From NCBI GenBank assembly GCA_021810145.1, contig JAJZJL010000024.1:1-41951 (forward strand): DNA of 41,951 bases, written 5' to 3'. The notes under the pieces are model-generated. The model was not told the DNA's origin. It saw only the letters and a program-made list of their open reading frames with translations, and searched no databases. Source of the stretch: Planctomycetota bacterium. GTDB lineage: Bacteria > Planctomycetota > Phycisphaerae > WQYP01. Shown here piece by piece: positions 34,503 through 41,951 of this stretch. The position numbers and the translations under genes were made by a program. The stretch's first letter is position 1; each line of letters opens with the position of its first letter.

Positions 34503-35789
34503 ATGAACGCAGAAACGTGCAGGCTTCCGCGACACCGGGTGTATCGCCTTTGCGCTGGTGCGACTTGCGGCCTCATCACCGTTATGCTTGCCGCATTCAC
34601 AATCACTGTTGCGTGCCCTCCACCGCCCGTTGTGGCTGCCGACCTCGGCGGCAACGATGCGTATCAATCGATTTCGAATCCCGCGTATCAGCACCGCGTG
34701 AAGCATTTTGCGAGATTGGAAAACTCCATACGCGGCCTGCTGGTAACGGATATGAGCAACGGTCGGCTGGCCGGTAACAGCGAGGAGATTATTGCTACCG
34801 TTGATCCCGCGAAGCATTCGCCGCGGATAAATTTCATCAACAACGTCGGAGAGGACGTACAGGTAGCCACCCGAATCGCCTATCGTGCCATTAAGTTGCG
34901 ATACCCGGAAATACAACCCGGCCGTATCAACTTCAGCTTTGCTGATCAATATGACGCGGTGGACGGCAATTCCGCCAGTTGTGCCTGCGCTGTATTAATG
35001 CTCTCCTTGCTGGAAAATACCCACTTGGACCGCACCATGGCAATCACCGGAGCCATCACCGCGGATTGGCGTGTGCGCGCCGTCGGCGGACTGGAAGCAA
35101 AGATCCATGGGGCCATCGCCGATCATCTCACCGGCGTGGTTGTTCCGCAGAGCAATGGCCGGAATGTTTGTGACGTGATGTTGCTGGACGGACCGCAAAC
35201 GGCATGGCGGATTCAGATTTTTTCGGTGCGAACGCTGCAGCAGGCCATGGCCATGATGCGGCGGAATAAACCCCGTGATATCAGCTATGCAATGCTGTTG
35301 TTTGAGACGCTCCAGAAAAAATTCGACAGAAATGGATTGGGGGCGCTTCACGACCCCGCGACCATCGAGCGCCTTAAGCAGATTACATCTCTCGCACCAA
35401 ACGATCTCTCGGCGCAGTATTTACTTGAACTCGCTGCGGGGAAACAGCCTAAGAGGCTTTCGATTGGTGCCACCATGTATGAGGCGTTCGCCGCAATTCA
35501 ATTTTATTCCGCATACCTCTGGGATGATCCGCCACCCAATGCTCCCTTGCTGGGTTCACCGATTCGAGATTCGCTTCGCCGGCTTAATAAACTGTCGGAA
35601 ATAGGCTCGTTGCGCTGCCTGCCGCTGGTAGAAACATTACGTCGATTTGTACGTACATGCGGTAATTGGGCGGGGACGCCCAACGGTCCGATACACATTG
35701 CTCGCCGCCACAATCAGGTCATGGCGGAATTGGATCGGCTCAACGGTAACAAAGAAGACATTGACCGAATGATGCGAAGCGGTTTTTAA
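34503..35789 (+). CDS. Secreted Lon-type (S16) serine-lysine protease-like protein
   Basis: A 428-residue protein. A basic N-terminus and hydrophobic segment (~18-38, ending TVAC) predict export, with the mature form starting near VVAADLGG. Residues ~75-235 match the Lon proteolytic domain: AVDGNSASCACAVLMLSLL contains the nucleophile Ser157, and RAVGGLEAKIHGAIADHLTG contains Lys200. Their 43-residue spacing equals that of the E. coli Lon dyad (679/722). There is no AAA+ module, so unfolding must be independent or unnecessary. The C-terminal ~190 residues are helical and unassigned. GGAGG lies seven bases before the ATG. The next gene starts 14 bp downstream, so the two form an operon. Confidence 0.85.
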   Translation: MNAETCRLPRHRVYRLCAGATCGLITVMLAAFTITVACPPPPVVAADLGGNDAYQSISNPAYQHRVKHFARLENSIRGLLVTDMSNGRLAGNSEEIIATVDPAKHSPRINFINNVGEDVQVATRIAYRAIKLRYPEIQPGRINFSFADQYDAVDGNSASCACAVLMLSLLENTHLDRTMAITGAITADWRVRAVGGLEAKIHGAIADHLTGVVVPQSNGRNVCDVMLLDGPQTAWRIQIFSVRTLQQAMAMMRRNKPRDISYAMLLFETLQKKFDRNGLGALHDPATIERLKQITSLAPNDLSAQYLLELAAGKQPKRLSIGATMYEAFAAIQFYSAYLWDDPPPNAPLLGSPIRDSLRRLNKLSEIGSLRCLPLVETLRRFVRTCGNWAGTPNGPIHIARRHNQVMAELDRLNGNKEDIDRMMRSGF

Positions 35790-35803
35790 CAGGGGCGTTG
35801 TCT

Positions 35804-37120
35804 ATGGGGATACAGCTTCCAGCCGTCAAAAAAAAAGCCACGATGATTTCCATCTGTTTGCTGCTGTATTCAGGGCCGAACATGATAAGCAGACAGGCCG
35901 GGCAGGCGGTGGCCCGGGCACAAGGCATAAACGGCAGAATCACCTGCGAAGCCGCCGATGCCATGCCCTGGCGAAAAGAATTGCCTCCCATCAATCTGTT
36001 GAAATTGGTTAATATCAAGCGGGACTCCCGAACGGCCAATCGGTGGGCTTTCAAAAATGGGCATCTGATATGCCGTTCCAATTGGAGAAATGTGAGTATC
36101 GGCTTTCGCATCAAAGCGCCGCGACAGTACAACTTATATGTGAGCTTTGCCCGCACCCACACAAAGAATGATGTGGCGATTGTCTGCTCGGCCGCTGGAC
36201 ACCAATTTGACTGGGATATGGGAGCCTATGACAATCACATTGACGGCTTCGAGGTGGTCAACGGTAAGAGCATTATCAACAGCCCGGCATCACGGCATTT
36301 CGCCAGTTGCCTGACGAATAATCGGCGCTACGGCTGCTTTATCAAAATCCGGAAAAACGGTGCCTGGGCGTATATCAATAATAAACTCATCTATGCTTGG
36401 AAGACGCATTACCACAATGCCACCATCAATTCGACCTGGTCTCCACCGCCCGGGTACGCCCTGGGTGTGGCAGCGCGCAGCAGTGTCATATTTTACTCTG
36501 CCTACTTAATTCCGATCCGCAGCAGTACCCCTGCTCCGGAAACTCCAGTTTATAATCCGTTCCCAATGAGCGATGGGGCGGGGGGAAATCCCTTGCTTCC
36601 CGCGCATGAGAGAAATCCCGGCGAATTTACCGGGCCGGCTCCAATTCTCTCCGGACGATTCACCAGCCCAATGGCCATCGCGGCCGGGCAACATGACCGG
36701 CAGGAAGTGCAGGCCGCCTTGAAACGCCACCGCCGCAGTGTTACCCGCGCCACTGCAACATGCAAGGCACTGTTGCAGGCGGTTTTGCGGCGGGTGATGA
36801 CTGGCACGAGTGCAGCTGAGACGCGACGGCTGAGTATCATGATTACCGCCATGAACAGCCCATCCTTCAACGCCCCATTAATCGCTGGCTTTACTGATCC
36901 GCAGGCACGCAAGGCTTGGAATAGCTATATTATCGCCCTCGCGGAAGCACGAGGAGATTATCTTGCGCGGCTGCACGATATTCGTCTGCAATATGCAGGC
37001 GCGTTGCGCAAAGCCATGACCGCCGCCATTAATGAAAATCATCTGGCCGAAGCGATTCGCATTCATGCGATGCTTAATCGGTTGCATCGACTGGATGTTA
37101 ATCCGCTGAATCATCAATAA
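35804..37120 (+). CDS. Secreted beta-sandwich protein, partner of the S16 protease, unknown
   Basis: A ~438-residue protein. The N-terminal region has a hydrophobic stretch (~14-24, MISICLLLYSG), probably a signal or anchor. Residues ~75-230 have alternating strands: YNLYVSFARTH, IDGFEVVNGKSIINSPASRH, YGCFIKIRKNGAWAYINNKL and YALGVAARSSVIF. This resembles the concanavalin-like/DUF1080-like domains that are common in secreted planctomycete proteins. A Pro-rich linker (~240-290) leads to a helical C-terminus. The start is ATG 35804 or TTG 35798; neither has a good ribosome site, and the 14-bp gap suggests coupling to the protease gene. The substrate or ligand is unknown. Confidence 0.7.
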   Translation: MGIQLPAVKKKATMISICLLLYSGPNMISRQAGQAVARAQGINGRITCEAADAMPWRKELPPINLLKLVNIKRDSRTANRWAFKNGHLICRSNWRNVSIGFRIKAPRQYNLYVSFARTHTKNDVAIVCSAAGHQFDWDMGAYDNHIDGFEVVNGKSIINSPASRHFASCLTNNRRYGCFIKIRKNGAWAYINNKLIYAWKTHYHNATINSTWSPPPGYALGVAARSSVIFYSAYLIPIRSSTPAPETPVYNPFPMSDGAGGNPLLPAHERNPGEFTGPAPILSGRFTSPMAIAAGQHDRQEVQAALKRHRRSVTRATATCKALLQAVLRRVMTGTSAAETRRLSIMITAMNSPSFNAPLIAGFTDPQARKAWNSYIIALAEARGDYLARLHDIRLQYAGALRKAMTAAINENHLAEAIRIHAMLNRLHRLDVNPLNHQ

Positions 37121-37378
37121 CGGATCCAATCAATACACGACCCTTGGGCGGAAGCACCCGCTGGTACATGGCGCAATAATTCCTGAGGAAACGGTGCTCG
37201 TTTCCGCTCCAATATTGGGAAAAGCGGTATCAGACCACCTTCCAATGGGTGTTATTCATAGTCGCGCCATGAGGGGCATGAAAAAGGCACGGCCGGCAAT
37301 CAGCTGTGCCCGTGATTGCGAATCAATCGCTCGGTGCGGCGTGAAACCCGCAGGTTATTTTGGCGGCCATTCTGAGAA

Positions 37379-37425
37379 AGCCACCGCTGGGACTTGAACC
37401 CAGGACCTAAGCTTTACGAAAGCAT
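37379..37425 (-). other. attL: 3' fragment of a tRNA-Thr (CGT) gene
   Basis: The minus strand reads an anticodon arm (ATGCT, loop TTCGTAA, AGCTT, with one mismatch at the second pair), variable loop AGGTC, perfect T arm CTGGG-TTCAAGT-CCCAG and 3' acceptor CGGTGGC plus discriminator T. The expected 5' half (GCCACCG, D arm) is missing: the sequence beyond is unrelated. Anticodon CGT means Thr. This is the left attachment site of the element to its right. Confidence 0.85.
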
Positions 37426-37613
37426 CGCCCGTTGGCACCGAACCCGCCGAAATCAAGGGTTTTGATGCAACTGCAAAAAAACTTGGCGTTTTACTTGGCG
37501 CTTTTAACGCGGAAACCGACCCCCGGCTGATCGAATTGGCTGAATGCTGGAAGCGGTTTTCCGAGAATGAGAAAATCGCGCTGATGACAGTGGCGCGCGG
37601 CATGGTAAAGTAA
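37398..37613 (+). pseudogene. Orphan coding tail abutting attL, possibly the C-terminus of an integrase
   Basis: A frame of 71 codons begins just after a TGA inside the tRNA fragment and runs to TAA 37611-37613. It has no ATG or GTG until close to its end. The product reads KASPVGTEPAEIKGFDATAK, then ETDPRLIELAECWKRFSENE and ends VARGMVK. The 'DPrLieLae.W..f.e..k.alm.varg' pattern recalls, from memory, C-terminal tails of planctomycete phage integrases. It is best seen as the 3' end of an element gene that crosses the attachment site in the circular form. Confidence 0.5.
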
Positions 37614-37717
37614 TCTATCGGGCAGGCCGCCGACGGGTGGCTGAATCGGCTGGGGCCGTGTGACGTTCACCTTTGGCGTTGCGTGGCCCTGGCCGACCCG
37701 ATCAACAAAGGTGAAAT

Positions 37718-38335
37718 ATGGAAACTCGAACCGACCGGGCGAAAAGCCGAAAAACCGTTGATCTGGTAAACCAGTTTATAGACGCGGCTTTCAAATACCG
37801 ATTTTTATACGTCCAGAACCGTACCGACGGGGCGCACCGCGTAGACGCGGTTCAACGTGCGGTTCTGGATTCCATCCAGAAAGCCCACACCAAGGCACAA
37901 ACACTGCTGCGGTCGATTGAAGCCTGTGGATTGCCTGCGAGCGAAAGCCACGATGCGTGGCGGCTGTTATCCATAGGCTTGCCGGATGCCTCTTATGCCG
38001 ATTGCGAAAGAGCCTTAAAAAACTGGGCCAAGCCCGTGGCCGCCAAGCCGGTTGGGCCGGTTGGGCGGAAGCCAAGGGCAAAACGCCGTGTTACGTCCAA
38101 GCCGCTGACCAAAGCGCAAACTGAAGCGATGGCCGCCTACATGGGGTGCGGGCAAAACGTGGGAGCCGTTGCCGCTGAACTAAAAATATCACGCGGAGCC
38201 GCATACGACCGGATAAACGCCGCGCTGCAAAAGACCGGCCAAAAACCACTGCCGAAGCGGGCCGCAAGGTCTGTTCGCGCCATCGCACTGCGGGCCGATA
38301 ACCGTGGTCAATACACCGTGGATTCGGACGATTAA
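37718..38335 (+). CDS. Element-encoded helix-turn-helix protein
   Basis: A 205-residue basic protein. The N-terminal half (1-105) is helical, with no family that I recognise. Residues ~105-128 are a Lys/Arg/Pro-rich linker (GRKPRAKRRVTSKPL). Residues ~130-170 form a helix-turn-helix of the sigma-region-4/Mor type: AYMGCGQNVGAVAAELKISR followed by GAAYDRINAALQK. It may be a regulator of the element. AAAGG six bases before the ATG supports the start. It is the first intact gene inside attL, with a triple direct repeat directly downstream. Confidence 0.7.
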   Translation: METRTDRAKSRKTVDLVNQFIDAAFKYRFLYVQNRTDGAHRVDAVQRAVLDSIQKAHTKAQTLLRSIEACGLPASESHDAWRLLSIGLPDASYADCERALKNWAKPVAAKPVGPVGRKPRAKRRVTSKPLTKAQTEAMAAYMGCGQNVGAVAAELKISRGAAYDRINAALQKTGQKPLPKRAARSVRAIALRADNRGQYTVDSDD

Positions 38336-38348
38336 CGGCTAAAGCGCA

Positions 38349-38382
38349 GGTACTTTGTCGGTATTTTTGTCGGTACTTTACG
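38349..38382 (+). repeat. Three adjacent 11-12 bp direct repeats (iteron- or operator-like)
   Basis: GGTACTTTGTC (38349-38359), GGTATTTTTGTC (38360-38371) and GGTACTTTACG (38372-38382) sit head to tail, followed by the AT-rich GAAAAATCTTAAAATCATAA. They lie between the helix-turn-helix gene and the excisionase/replication genes, where a repressor site or origin iterons would be expected. Confidence 0.6.
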
Positions 38383-38475
38383 GAAAAATCTTAAAATCAT
38401 AAAACCAGCACCAGCATTGCATATTCTATGCGTTGCCGGGCTTGTGCTGCGCGCAATATACCGGCGCATGGACGT

Positions 38476-38610
38476 ATGGGTATGAGATACCGTTTTCGGA
38501 CCGTTGAAGAGCGCGAAGCATTCAGGCGATTTAAGGCCGCGTTAAAAGCCTTGCAGGCCGCGCAGCGCCGGGCTTACCGGTTGGCGCAAAAGCCGGAGGG
38601 CCGACCATGA
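38476..38610 (+). CDS. Very small basic element protein, unknown
   Basis: A 44-residue product from ATG 38476 (or 42 from 38482): MGMRYRFRTVEEREAFRRFK, then an Ala/Arg-rich helix ending KPEGRP. No ribosome site is clear. Its stop overlaps the next start as ATGA, which is the main argument that it is translated. Function unknown. Confidence 0.45.
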   Translation: MGMRYRFRTVEEREAFRRFKAALKALQAAQRRAYRLAQKPEGRP

Positions 38611-38861
38611 CCGCTGTAACCGCATCACCGCCCGACCCCGCGCCGCTGGCTGTGGGTGCCGCCGACGCCGCGCGGATGGTCGGCATATCGCGCTCAAGCT
38701 GGCTGGCTCTGGTTTCCGCTGGCCGCGCCCCCGGTGGCATCAGATTAGGGCGCCGTGTCGTATGGCGCGTGGGGGAGTTGAGCGATTGGCTGGAGGCCGG
38801 TGCCCCGGCCCGCGATGCCTGGGAGCGGCAGAGAAAATCAAAAAAATGCCCGGAGGCGTGA
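38607..38861 (+). CDS. Excisionase/AlpA-like winged helix protein
   Basis: An 84-residue DNA-binding protein of the MerR-like HTH_17 (Xis/AlpA) type: AADAARMVGISRSSWLALVS, then GRAPGGIRLGRRVVWRVGEL and SDWLEAG. Such proteins bend DNA to direct excision or act as activators of element genes. Its start overlaps the stop of the small upstream gene (ATGA), and the replication ATPase starts 28 bp downstream, so it lies in one operon. Confidence 0.82.
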   Translation: MTAVTASPPDPAPLAVGAADAARMVGISRSSWLALVSAGRAPGGIRLGRRVVWRVGELSDWLEAGAPARDAWERQRKSKKCPEA

Positions 38862-38889
38862 TAGGCCAGACCGGGCAGAAAGATTGAGT

Positions 38890-40410
38890 ATGTCTACCAC
38901 CATACCAGAAAACCAAACCGCGCCGCAAGTCCCGCCGCTTGCGAGCCGTTGGGGCGAAGCCGAGAAAAATCTGCTCGGCAATGTTTGCTGTTCGCCGTCC
39001 CCAAATCCAAGGCCGCGTGAGGATCACGTTTTGCGGCTACTGGAGTCAAATGACCTGCTGGACGGCTATCACTGGTCTTCGCCGCGAAACCAAGCGATTT
39101 TTGCTGCCGCAGTACGCATCGCCGGGGGCGCGACGTATCCTGGGCCTGATGGTATTGCCGCGGAATTGCAACGCATCGGCAACGCAGAATCGGCTGATTT
39201 TTGTGCCGAGCTTGCCCGCGAGTTTTTTTCCGATGCGGAGTTGATGTATTGGGCCGGCCAATGTCTTGAACTCGGCCGCGCGACCGGCCTGTACAGTGCC
39301 GCCGATCGCCTGAAGTTGGCGTTGGACTCCGGGCAAAACATGGCCGACATAGCGCCGCTGATCGCCGACGTGCATGACACCGCGGATCCACTGGGCATAT
39401 CGGATGTCCCAATCTCCGCCGGTGATTTGATTTCGGGATTCCCGGAGTTAAGGCCTTACGTGATTGATGGCCTGCTGCGTGTTGGCGAGACGGCAAATAT
39501 CATCGCCGCGCCGAAGATCGGAAAAAGTTGGCTCTTACTTTCCCTGCTTCTAGCTGTGGCCGCTGGCACGCCGTGGATGGGCCGGGCGTGCCGACAGGGC
39601 CGCGTTTTGTTGCTGGACAACGAACTTCATCGTGAAACACTGGCCCGGCGTATTCACGCTGTAGCCATGGCCATGGGCATTGACCCGGACAGCCTGCGGG
39701 ACGGCCTGGTGATCCATTGCTTGCGCGGCGCCGGCGAAAATATCGATACCCTGGGGCGATTTTTCCGACGGATGAAACCCGCCGAATATTCCGTGATTGC
39801 AATCGACGCGCTGTATCGGGCACTCCCGCCGGATTGTGAGGAAAATGTCAATCAGGACATGATGCGCGTCTACAACACGGTAGACGGTTACGCCGAACGC
39901 ACCCGCGCAGCTTTCCTGCTGGTGCACCATGCAAGTAAGGGGCTACAGTCCGAAAAACAAGTGACGGATGTTGGATCGGGGGCTGGGGCGATCAGTCGCG
40001 CTGCGGACGTGCACCTGGTAATCAGGCCGCACGAGGAAGATGGGGCAGCGGTCATGGATTGCCGGGTGCGATCCGGCGTGCCCCCTGCGGCCATCGGACT
40101 GCGATGGGCCTACCCGCTTTGGGTGCCCGATTCAACCTTAGACACCGAAAAGTTGCTCACGGCGAAATCAAGGAGGGTAGCCAAAGCAAATTCGGTGGAG
40201 GATGCGGCGCCGGGCTACATGAGCGTAGTTTCGCACGCATGCGCCGAGCCAAGGGGGCTGGGCTGGTTTTCGGCCAAAACGGGCGGCAAGGATCACGTTA
40301 CCCGGAGCCTACTGCGCCAAGCGGAAGCGGTCGGGGCAATCCACCTTTGGCCGGGCAAAAAAGCCCGCGATCCGGAGCGTTGGGCGACAGTTCCGCAAGG
40401 CGTTTTGTGA
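38890..40410 (+). CDS. Replication ATPase: DnaB-N-like domain plus RecA/RepA-type AAA_25
   Basis: A 506-residue protein. Residues ~15-110 resemble the DnaB N-terminal domain: EAEKNLLGNVCCSP, then LLESNDLLDGYHWSSPRNQA. Residues ~190-410 form a RepA/RecA-like ATPase: Walker A in IIAAPKIGKSWLLLSLLL, Walker B in YSVIAIDALYRALP, and LLVHHASKG. The end (~430-506) may be a winged helix (RSLLRQAEAVGAIHLWPGKK). It probably acts as the helicase or loader for element replication. The start is ATG 38890, after a weak GAAAGATTGAG; the frame is open 30 codons further, but overlapping the excisionase gene is unlikely. Confidence 0.82.
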   Translation: MSTTIPENQTAPQVPPLASRWGEAEKNLLGNVCCSPSPNPRPREDHVLRLLESNDLLDGYHWSSPRNQAIFAAAVRIAGGATYPGPDGIAAELQRIGNAESADFCAELAREFFSDAELMYWAGQCLELGRATGLYSAADRLKLALDSGQNMADIAPLIADVHDTADPLGISDVPISAGDLISGFPELRPYVIDGLLRVGETANIIAAPKIGKSWLLLSLLLAVAAGTPWMGRACRQGRVLLLDNELHRETLARRIHAVAMAMGIDPDSLRDGLVIHCLRGAGENIDTLGRFFRRMKPAEYSVIAIDALYRALPPDCEENVNQDMMRVYNTVDGYAERTRAAFLLVHHASKGLQSEKQVTDVGSGAGAISRAADVHLVIRPHEEDGAAVMDCRVRSGVPPAAIGLRWAYPLWVPDSTLDTEKLLTAKSRRVAKANSVEDAAPGYMSVVSHACAEPRGLGWFSAKTGGKDHVTRSLLRQAEAVGAIHLWPGKKARDPERWATVPQGVL

Positions 40411-40449
40411 GAAAAACCACTCCAGTAGCGGGTTTTACGAGGTGACTGT

Positions 40450-40761
40450 ATGAAAACCATTGATTTTACTGAACGACACCCATGTACCAAAATAGCGCGC
40501 CGTGTGTGTGTAAAAACCCCCCATACCCCCCGTGTGGCATTGAAATGCCCACGGGGCTGGGTTTGGCGTGCGCGCGCAAGCGAAACCTTGGTGCCAGACC
40601 TTGACGCCATAAGGCTTGACCGCTTGATCCGCCATCGCCGCCGGGAAATCGCGGCCAATAAAATCTTGGTGCCGATAACGTTATCGCTTTCCTTGGCCGC
40701 TGTTTTGGTTGCGATTGTAACAATTGTTACTGTTTTACTTTCAACGGGAGTATTTTCGTGA
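40450..40761 (+). CDS. Small element membrane protein, unknown
   Basis: A 103-residue product with a basic, Cys-containing N-terminal half and one C-terminal membrane helix (~72-100, PITLSLSLAAVLVAIVTIV). GAGGTGA lies ~8 bases before the ATG. Its stop overlaps the GTG start of the next gene (GTGA), indicating translational coupling. The first third of the gene contains a strong hairpin (40528-40556), so a later start (GTG 40591) remains possible. The single-helix form could be a holin- or anchor-like protein, but this is only inference. Confidence 0.55.
   Translation: MKTIDFTERHPCTKIARRVCVKTPHTPRVALKCPRGWVWRARASETLVPDLDAIRLDRLIRHRRREIAANKILVPITLSLSLAAVLVAIVTIVTVLLSTGVFS
40528..40556 (+). other. 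Strong hairpin within or ahead of the small membrane gene
   Basis: CCCCGTG, bulged T, GGCAT, loop TGAA, ATGCC, CACGGGG: twelve pairs with one bulge. No T-run follows. Confidence 0.7.
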
Positions 40762-41129
40762 TCGACGATAGACCGCTATTTGACCGCCCGTCCGCAGCAC
40801 CAACCCGCAAGCCCAAGCGCCGGGCAAAGCACCTGGCTACGCCGTTAATTCCGGTAGCGCCAAAACCGACGCCGGAAACGTGGACGGTTCAATTCACCGC
40901 CACGCCGGGCAATGCGCCTGAAATCTGCCGCGTAAAGCGACTTCTTAAATCGGCGTGGCGACGGTATCGGTTGAAGGCCCGTATCGTTGCGTGGCCTGGC
41001 ACTATTGCAACGCCGAGCCATTCGACGGGTAATCAATCGTCCGATGGCCACCGAGGCCGGGAAACGGCGTTTAATCGAACCGGAAAGAATGAAGTTGTGG
41101 CCGGGACGACCGGCAGAATGGAGCGGTAA
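40758..41129 (+). CDS. Basic element protein, unknown
   Basis: A 123-residue protein, Pro/Lys/Arg-rich at the N-terminus (SAAPTRKPKRRAKHLATPLI), with a compact middle (TWTVQFTATPGNAPEICRVK) and a basic stretch SAWRRYRLKARIVAWPG. The tail is polar and probably disordered. GGGAG lies seven bases before the GTG start, which overlaps the preceding stop. No family is recognised; its place before the terminase fits a small phage protein. Confidence 0.55.
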   Translation: MIDDRPLFDRPSAAPTRKPKRRAKHLATPLIPVAPKPTPETWTVQFTATPGNAPEICRVKRLLKSAWRRYRLKARIVAWPGTIATPSHSTGNQSSDGHRGRETAFNRTGKNEVVAGTTGRMER

Positions 41130-41131
41130 TC

Positions 41132-41410
41132 ATGGTTCCTGATTCTCCCGAACGCCAAGGCCAACATTCCGCGACCGATTGGGCGGAGGCTCTCACCCAA
41201 ATCGAAGATGCCTTGGGCATAGCCGACCGCAAGGAGTGGTATGGCCTGTTGGTGGGGCACTTTTTGTATATCGGCGGATCGCCGACGGCGCGGCCCGATG
41301 GGGCAACGGAAAGTACTTGGTTTGTGGGGCCGTATCAAATCGAAACTCATGAAGCGGCGAACGGCACTGTTTCCTGGCATATTGCCACCCCGGATGAGGC
41401 ATTGAGATGA
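41132..41410 (+). CDS. Small acidic element protein, unknown
   Basis: A 92-residue protein: DWAEALTQIEDALGIADRKE, then WYGLLVGHFLYIGGS and a beta-rich end (STWFVGPYQIETHE, VSWHIATPDEALR). GGAG lies eight bases before the ATG, two bases after the previous stop. Its stop overlaps the terminase start (ATGA). The position just before the large terminase gene is where a small terminase subunit often lies, but no helix-turn-helix is visible, so that role is not claimed. Confidence 0.6.
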   Translation: MVPDSPERQGQHSATDWAEALTQIEDALGIADRKEWYGLLVGHFLYIGGSPTARPDGATESTWFVGPYQIETHEAANGTVSWHIATPDEALR

Positions 41411-41951
41411 ACCCAGTCACTTATTACCGCGCCTGGCGCGAGGCGTGCGATGACGCCGGGGCCATGCTTCGCCGCCGACGCAAGGCCGTGGCCCTGTTGG
41501 ACGCCACGCCCACGGACGCCATCACGCCCGCTGACTACCAACGGGCTTTCGTGGATGACCCGTCCCGCGTGGTTGTGGCAAGGGGCGGAAACTCCAGCGG
41601 AAAAACGGAAGCCGGGGCCATCAAGGTTGCCCGCATCCTGAAACACGCCCCGCCCTACCCGAATTGCCCGTTCTGGATCATCGGCCAGAGTTTTGAACTC
41701 GCCTGCGGTGTATGCTGGGCCGAAAAACTTACCAAGCACTTTGCCGCCCACGAGATACGCAAAATCTCATGGCACGATCAGGCCCGCAACTGGCCCGCCG
41801 CCGTCCGATTGCACAACGGTTGGGTAATTGAGTTCAAGTCCAGCGAGCAAGGGCGACGGCTGTTTCAGGCCCGGAGCATCGGCGGGGCATGGATTGATGA
41901 ACAGTTTCCAGCCTCCATATTCATTGAAATATTCGCCAGAACCCGCGACAC
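41407..41951 (+). CDS. Phage terminase large subunit, N-terminal part, cut by the window end
   Basis: The frame opens at ATG 41407 and is still open at the last base (~181 codons seen). Walker A is VVARGGNSSGKTEAG (~55-69). A following FWIIGQSFELACGVCWAEKL segment matches the terminase strand after the P-loop. Walker B with the catalytic Glu is SIGGAWIDEQFP (~160-171). This is the ATPase motor that packages phage DNA into proheads; the nuclease domain would lie beyond the window. It is coupled to the upstream small gene by an ATGA overlap. It shows that the element is a prophage or a phage-derived satellite. Confidence 0.85.
   Translation, partial: MNPVTYYRAWREACDDAGAMLRRRRKAVALLDATPTDAITPADYQRAFVDDPSRVVVARGGNSSGKTEAGAIKVARILKHAPPYPNCPFWIIGQSFELACGVCWAEKLTKHFAAHEIRKISWHDQARNWPAAVRLHNGWVIEFKSSEQGRRLFQARSIGGAWIDEQFPASIFIEIFARTRD

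Noticed and set aside
37355-37603. Minus-strand frame of 82 codons across attL
   Set aside because: It crosses the tRNA fragment junction, has no ribosome site and opposes the better-supported coding tail.

Overview
The window reads as a chromosome segment of a moderately GC-rich Planctomycetota bacterium, most likely class Phycisphaerae. This is inferred from several things together: PEP-CTERM-type sorting tails on secreted proteins, a FliW/CsrA pair, a Tat-exported GH27 enzyme next to a sodium:solute symporter, secreted planctomycete-style beta-sandwich proteins, mosaic intergenic repeats, and a FolD with an unusual active site. No rRNA or other decisive marker is present, so the class assignment is tentative.

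Layout. 1-6000: tail of an unknown gene, a repeat unit, DUF2203 and MoxR-type ATPase genes (minus), then a PEP-CTERM GDSL hydrolase and a large prepilin peptidase (plus), then a small lipoprotein-like gene (minus). 6900-10800: a 1284-residue TPR-type repeat protein. 11030-11840: repeat mosaic R1. 12150-14850: a zinc-ribbon protein with an elaborate promoter region, a small membrane protein, and csrA/fliW (minus). 15080-18520: a repeat unit, gnd (6-phosphogluconate dehydrogenase), and a glycine-rich sorted surface protein. 18640-23180: tRNA-Val(CAC), a 61-residue conserved protein, and a divergent pair of alpha-galactosidase-like GH27 (minus) and SSS symporter plus a small membrane partner (plus). 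23170-24100: repeat mosaic R2. 24271-30271 (minus): a probable four-gene operon of HPP membrane protein, probable PPi-type PEP carboxykinase, FolD and an LpxL-like acyltransferase. 30514-33194 (plus): YihY/BrkB membrane protein and anmK. 33185-34360: repeat mosaic R3. 34503-37120: a secreted Lon-type (S16) protease and a secreted partner. 37379-41951: the left end of an integrated phage-like element.

The integrated element begins at a 3' fragment of a tRNA-Thr(CGT) gene (attL). It carries an orphan coding tail with no start codon, a helix-turn-helix protein, a triple direct repeat, an excisionase-like protein, a DnaB-N/RecA-type replication ATPase, three small unknown proteins and the start of a terminase large subunit cut by the window edge. 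No integrase is visible. It should lie at the right end, next to the reconstituted tRNA-Thr.

The most unusual signals are: (1) three mosaics built from modules separated by a 17-bp GC palindrome (CCCCGGCGCGCACGGGG), with an apparently uninterrupted version of one host unit at 15084-15213 and repeat boundaries that coincide with stop codons of upstream genes; (2) a FolD in which all three classical catalytic positions differ (K to Q, Q to H, D to E), in an operon with a probable PPi-PEPCK; (3) the attL junction with its displaced coding tail; (4) a nested inverted repeat over the promoter at 12161-12235.
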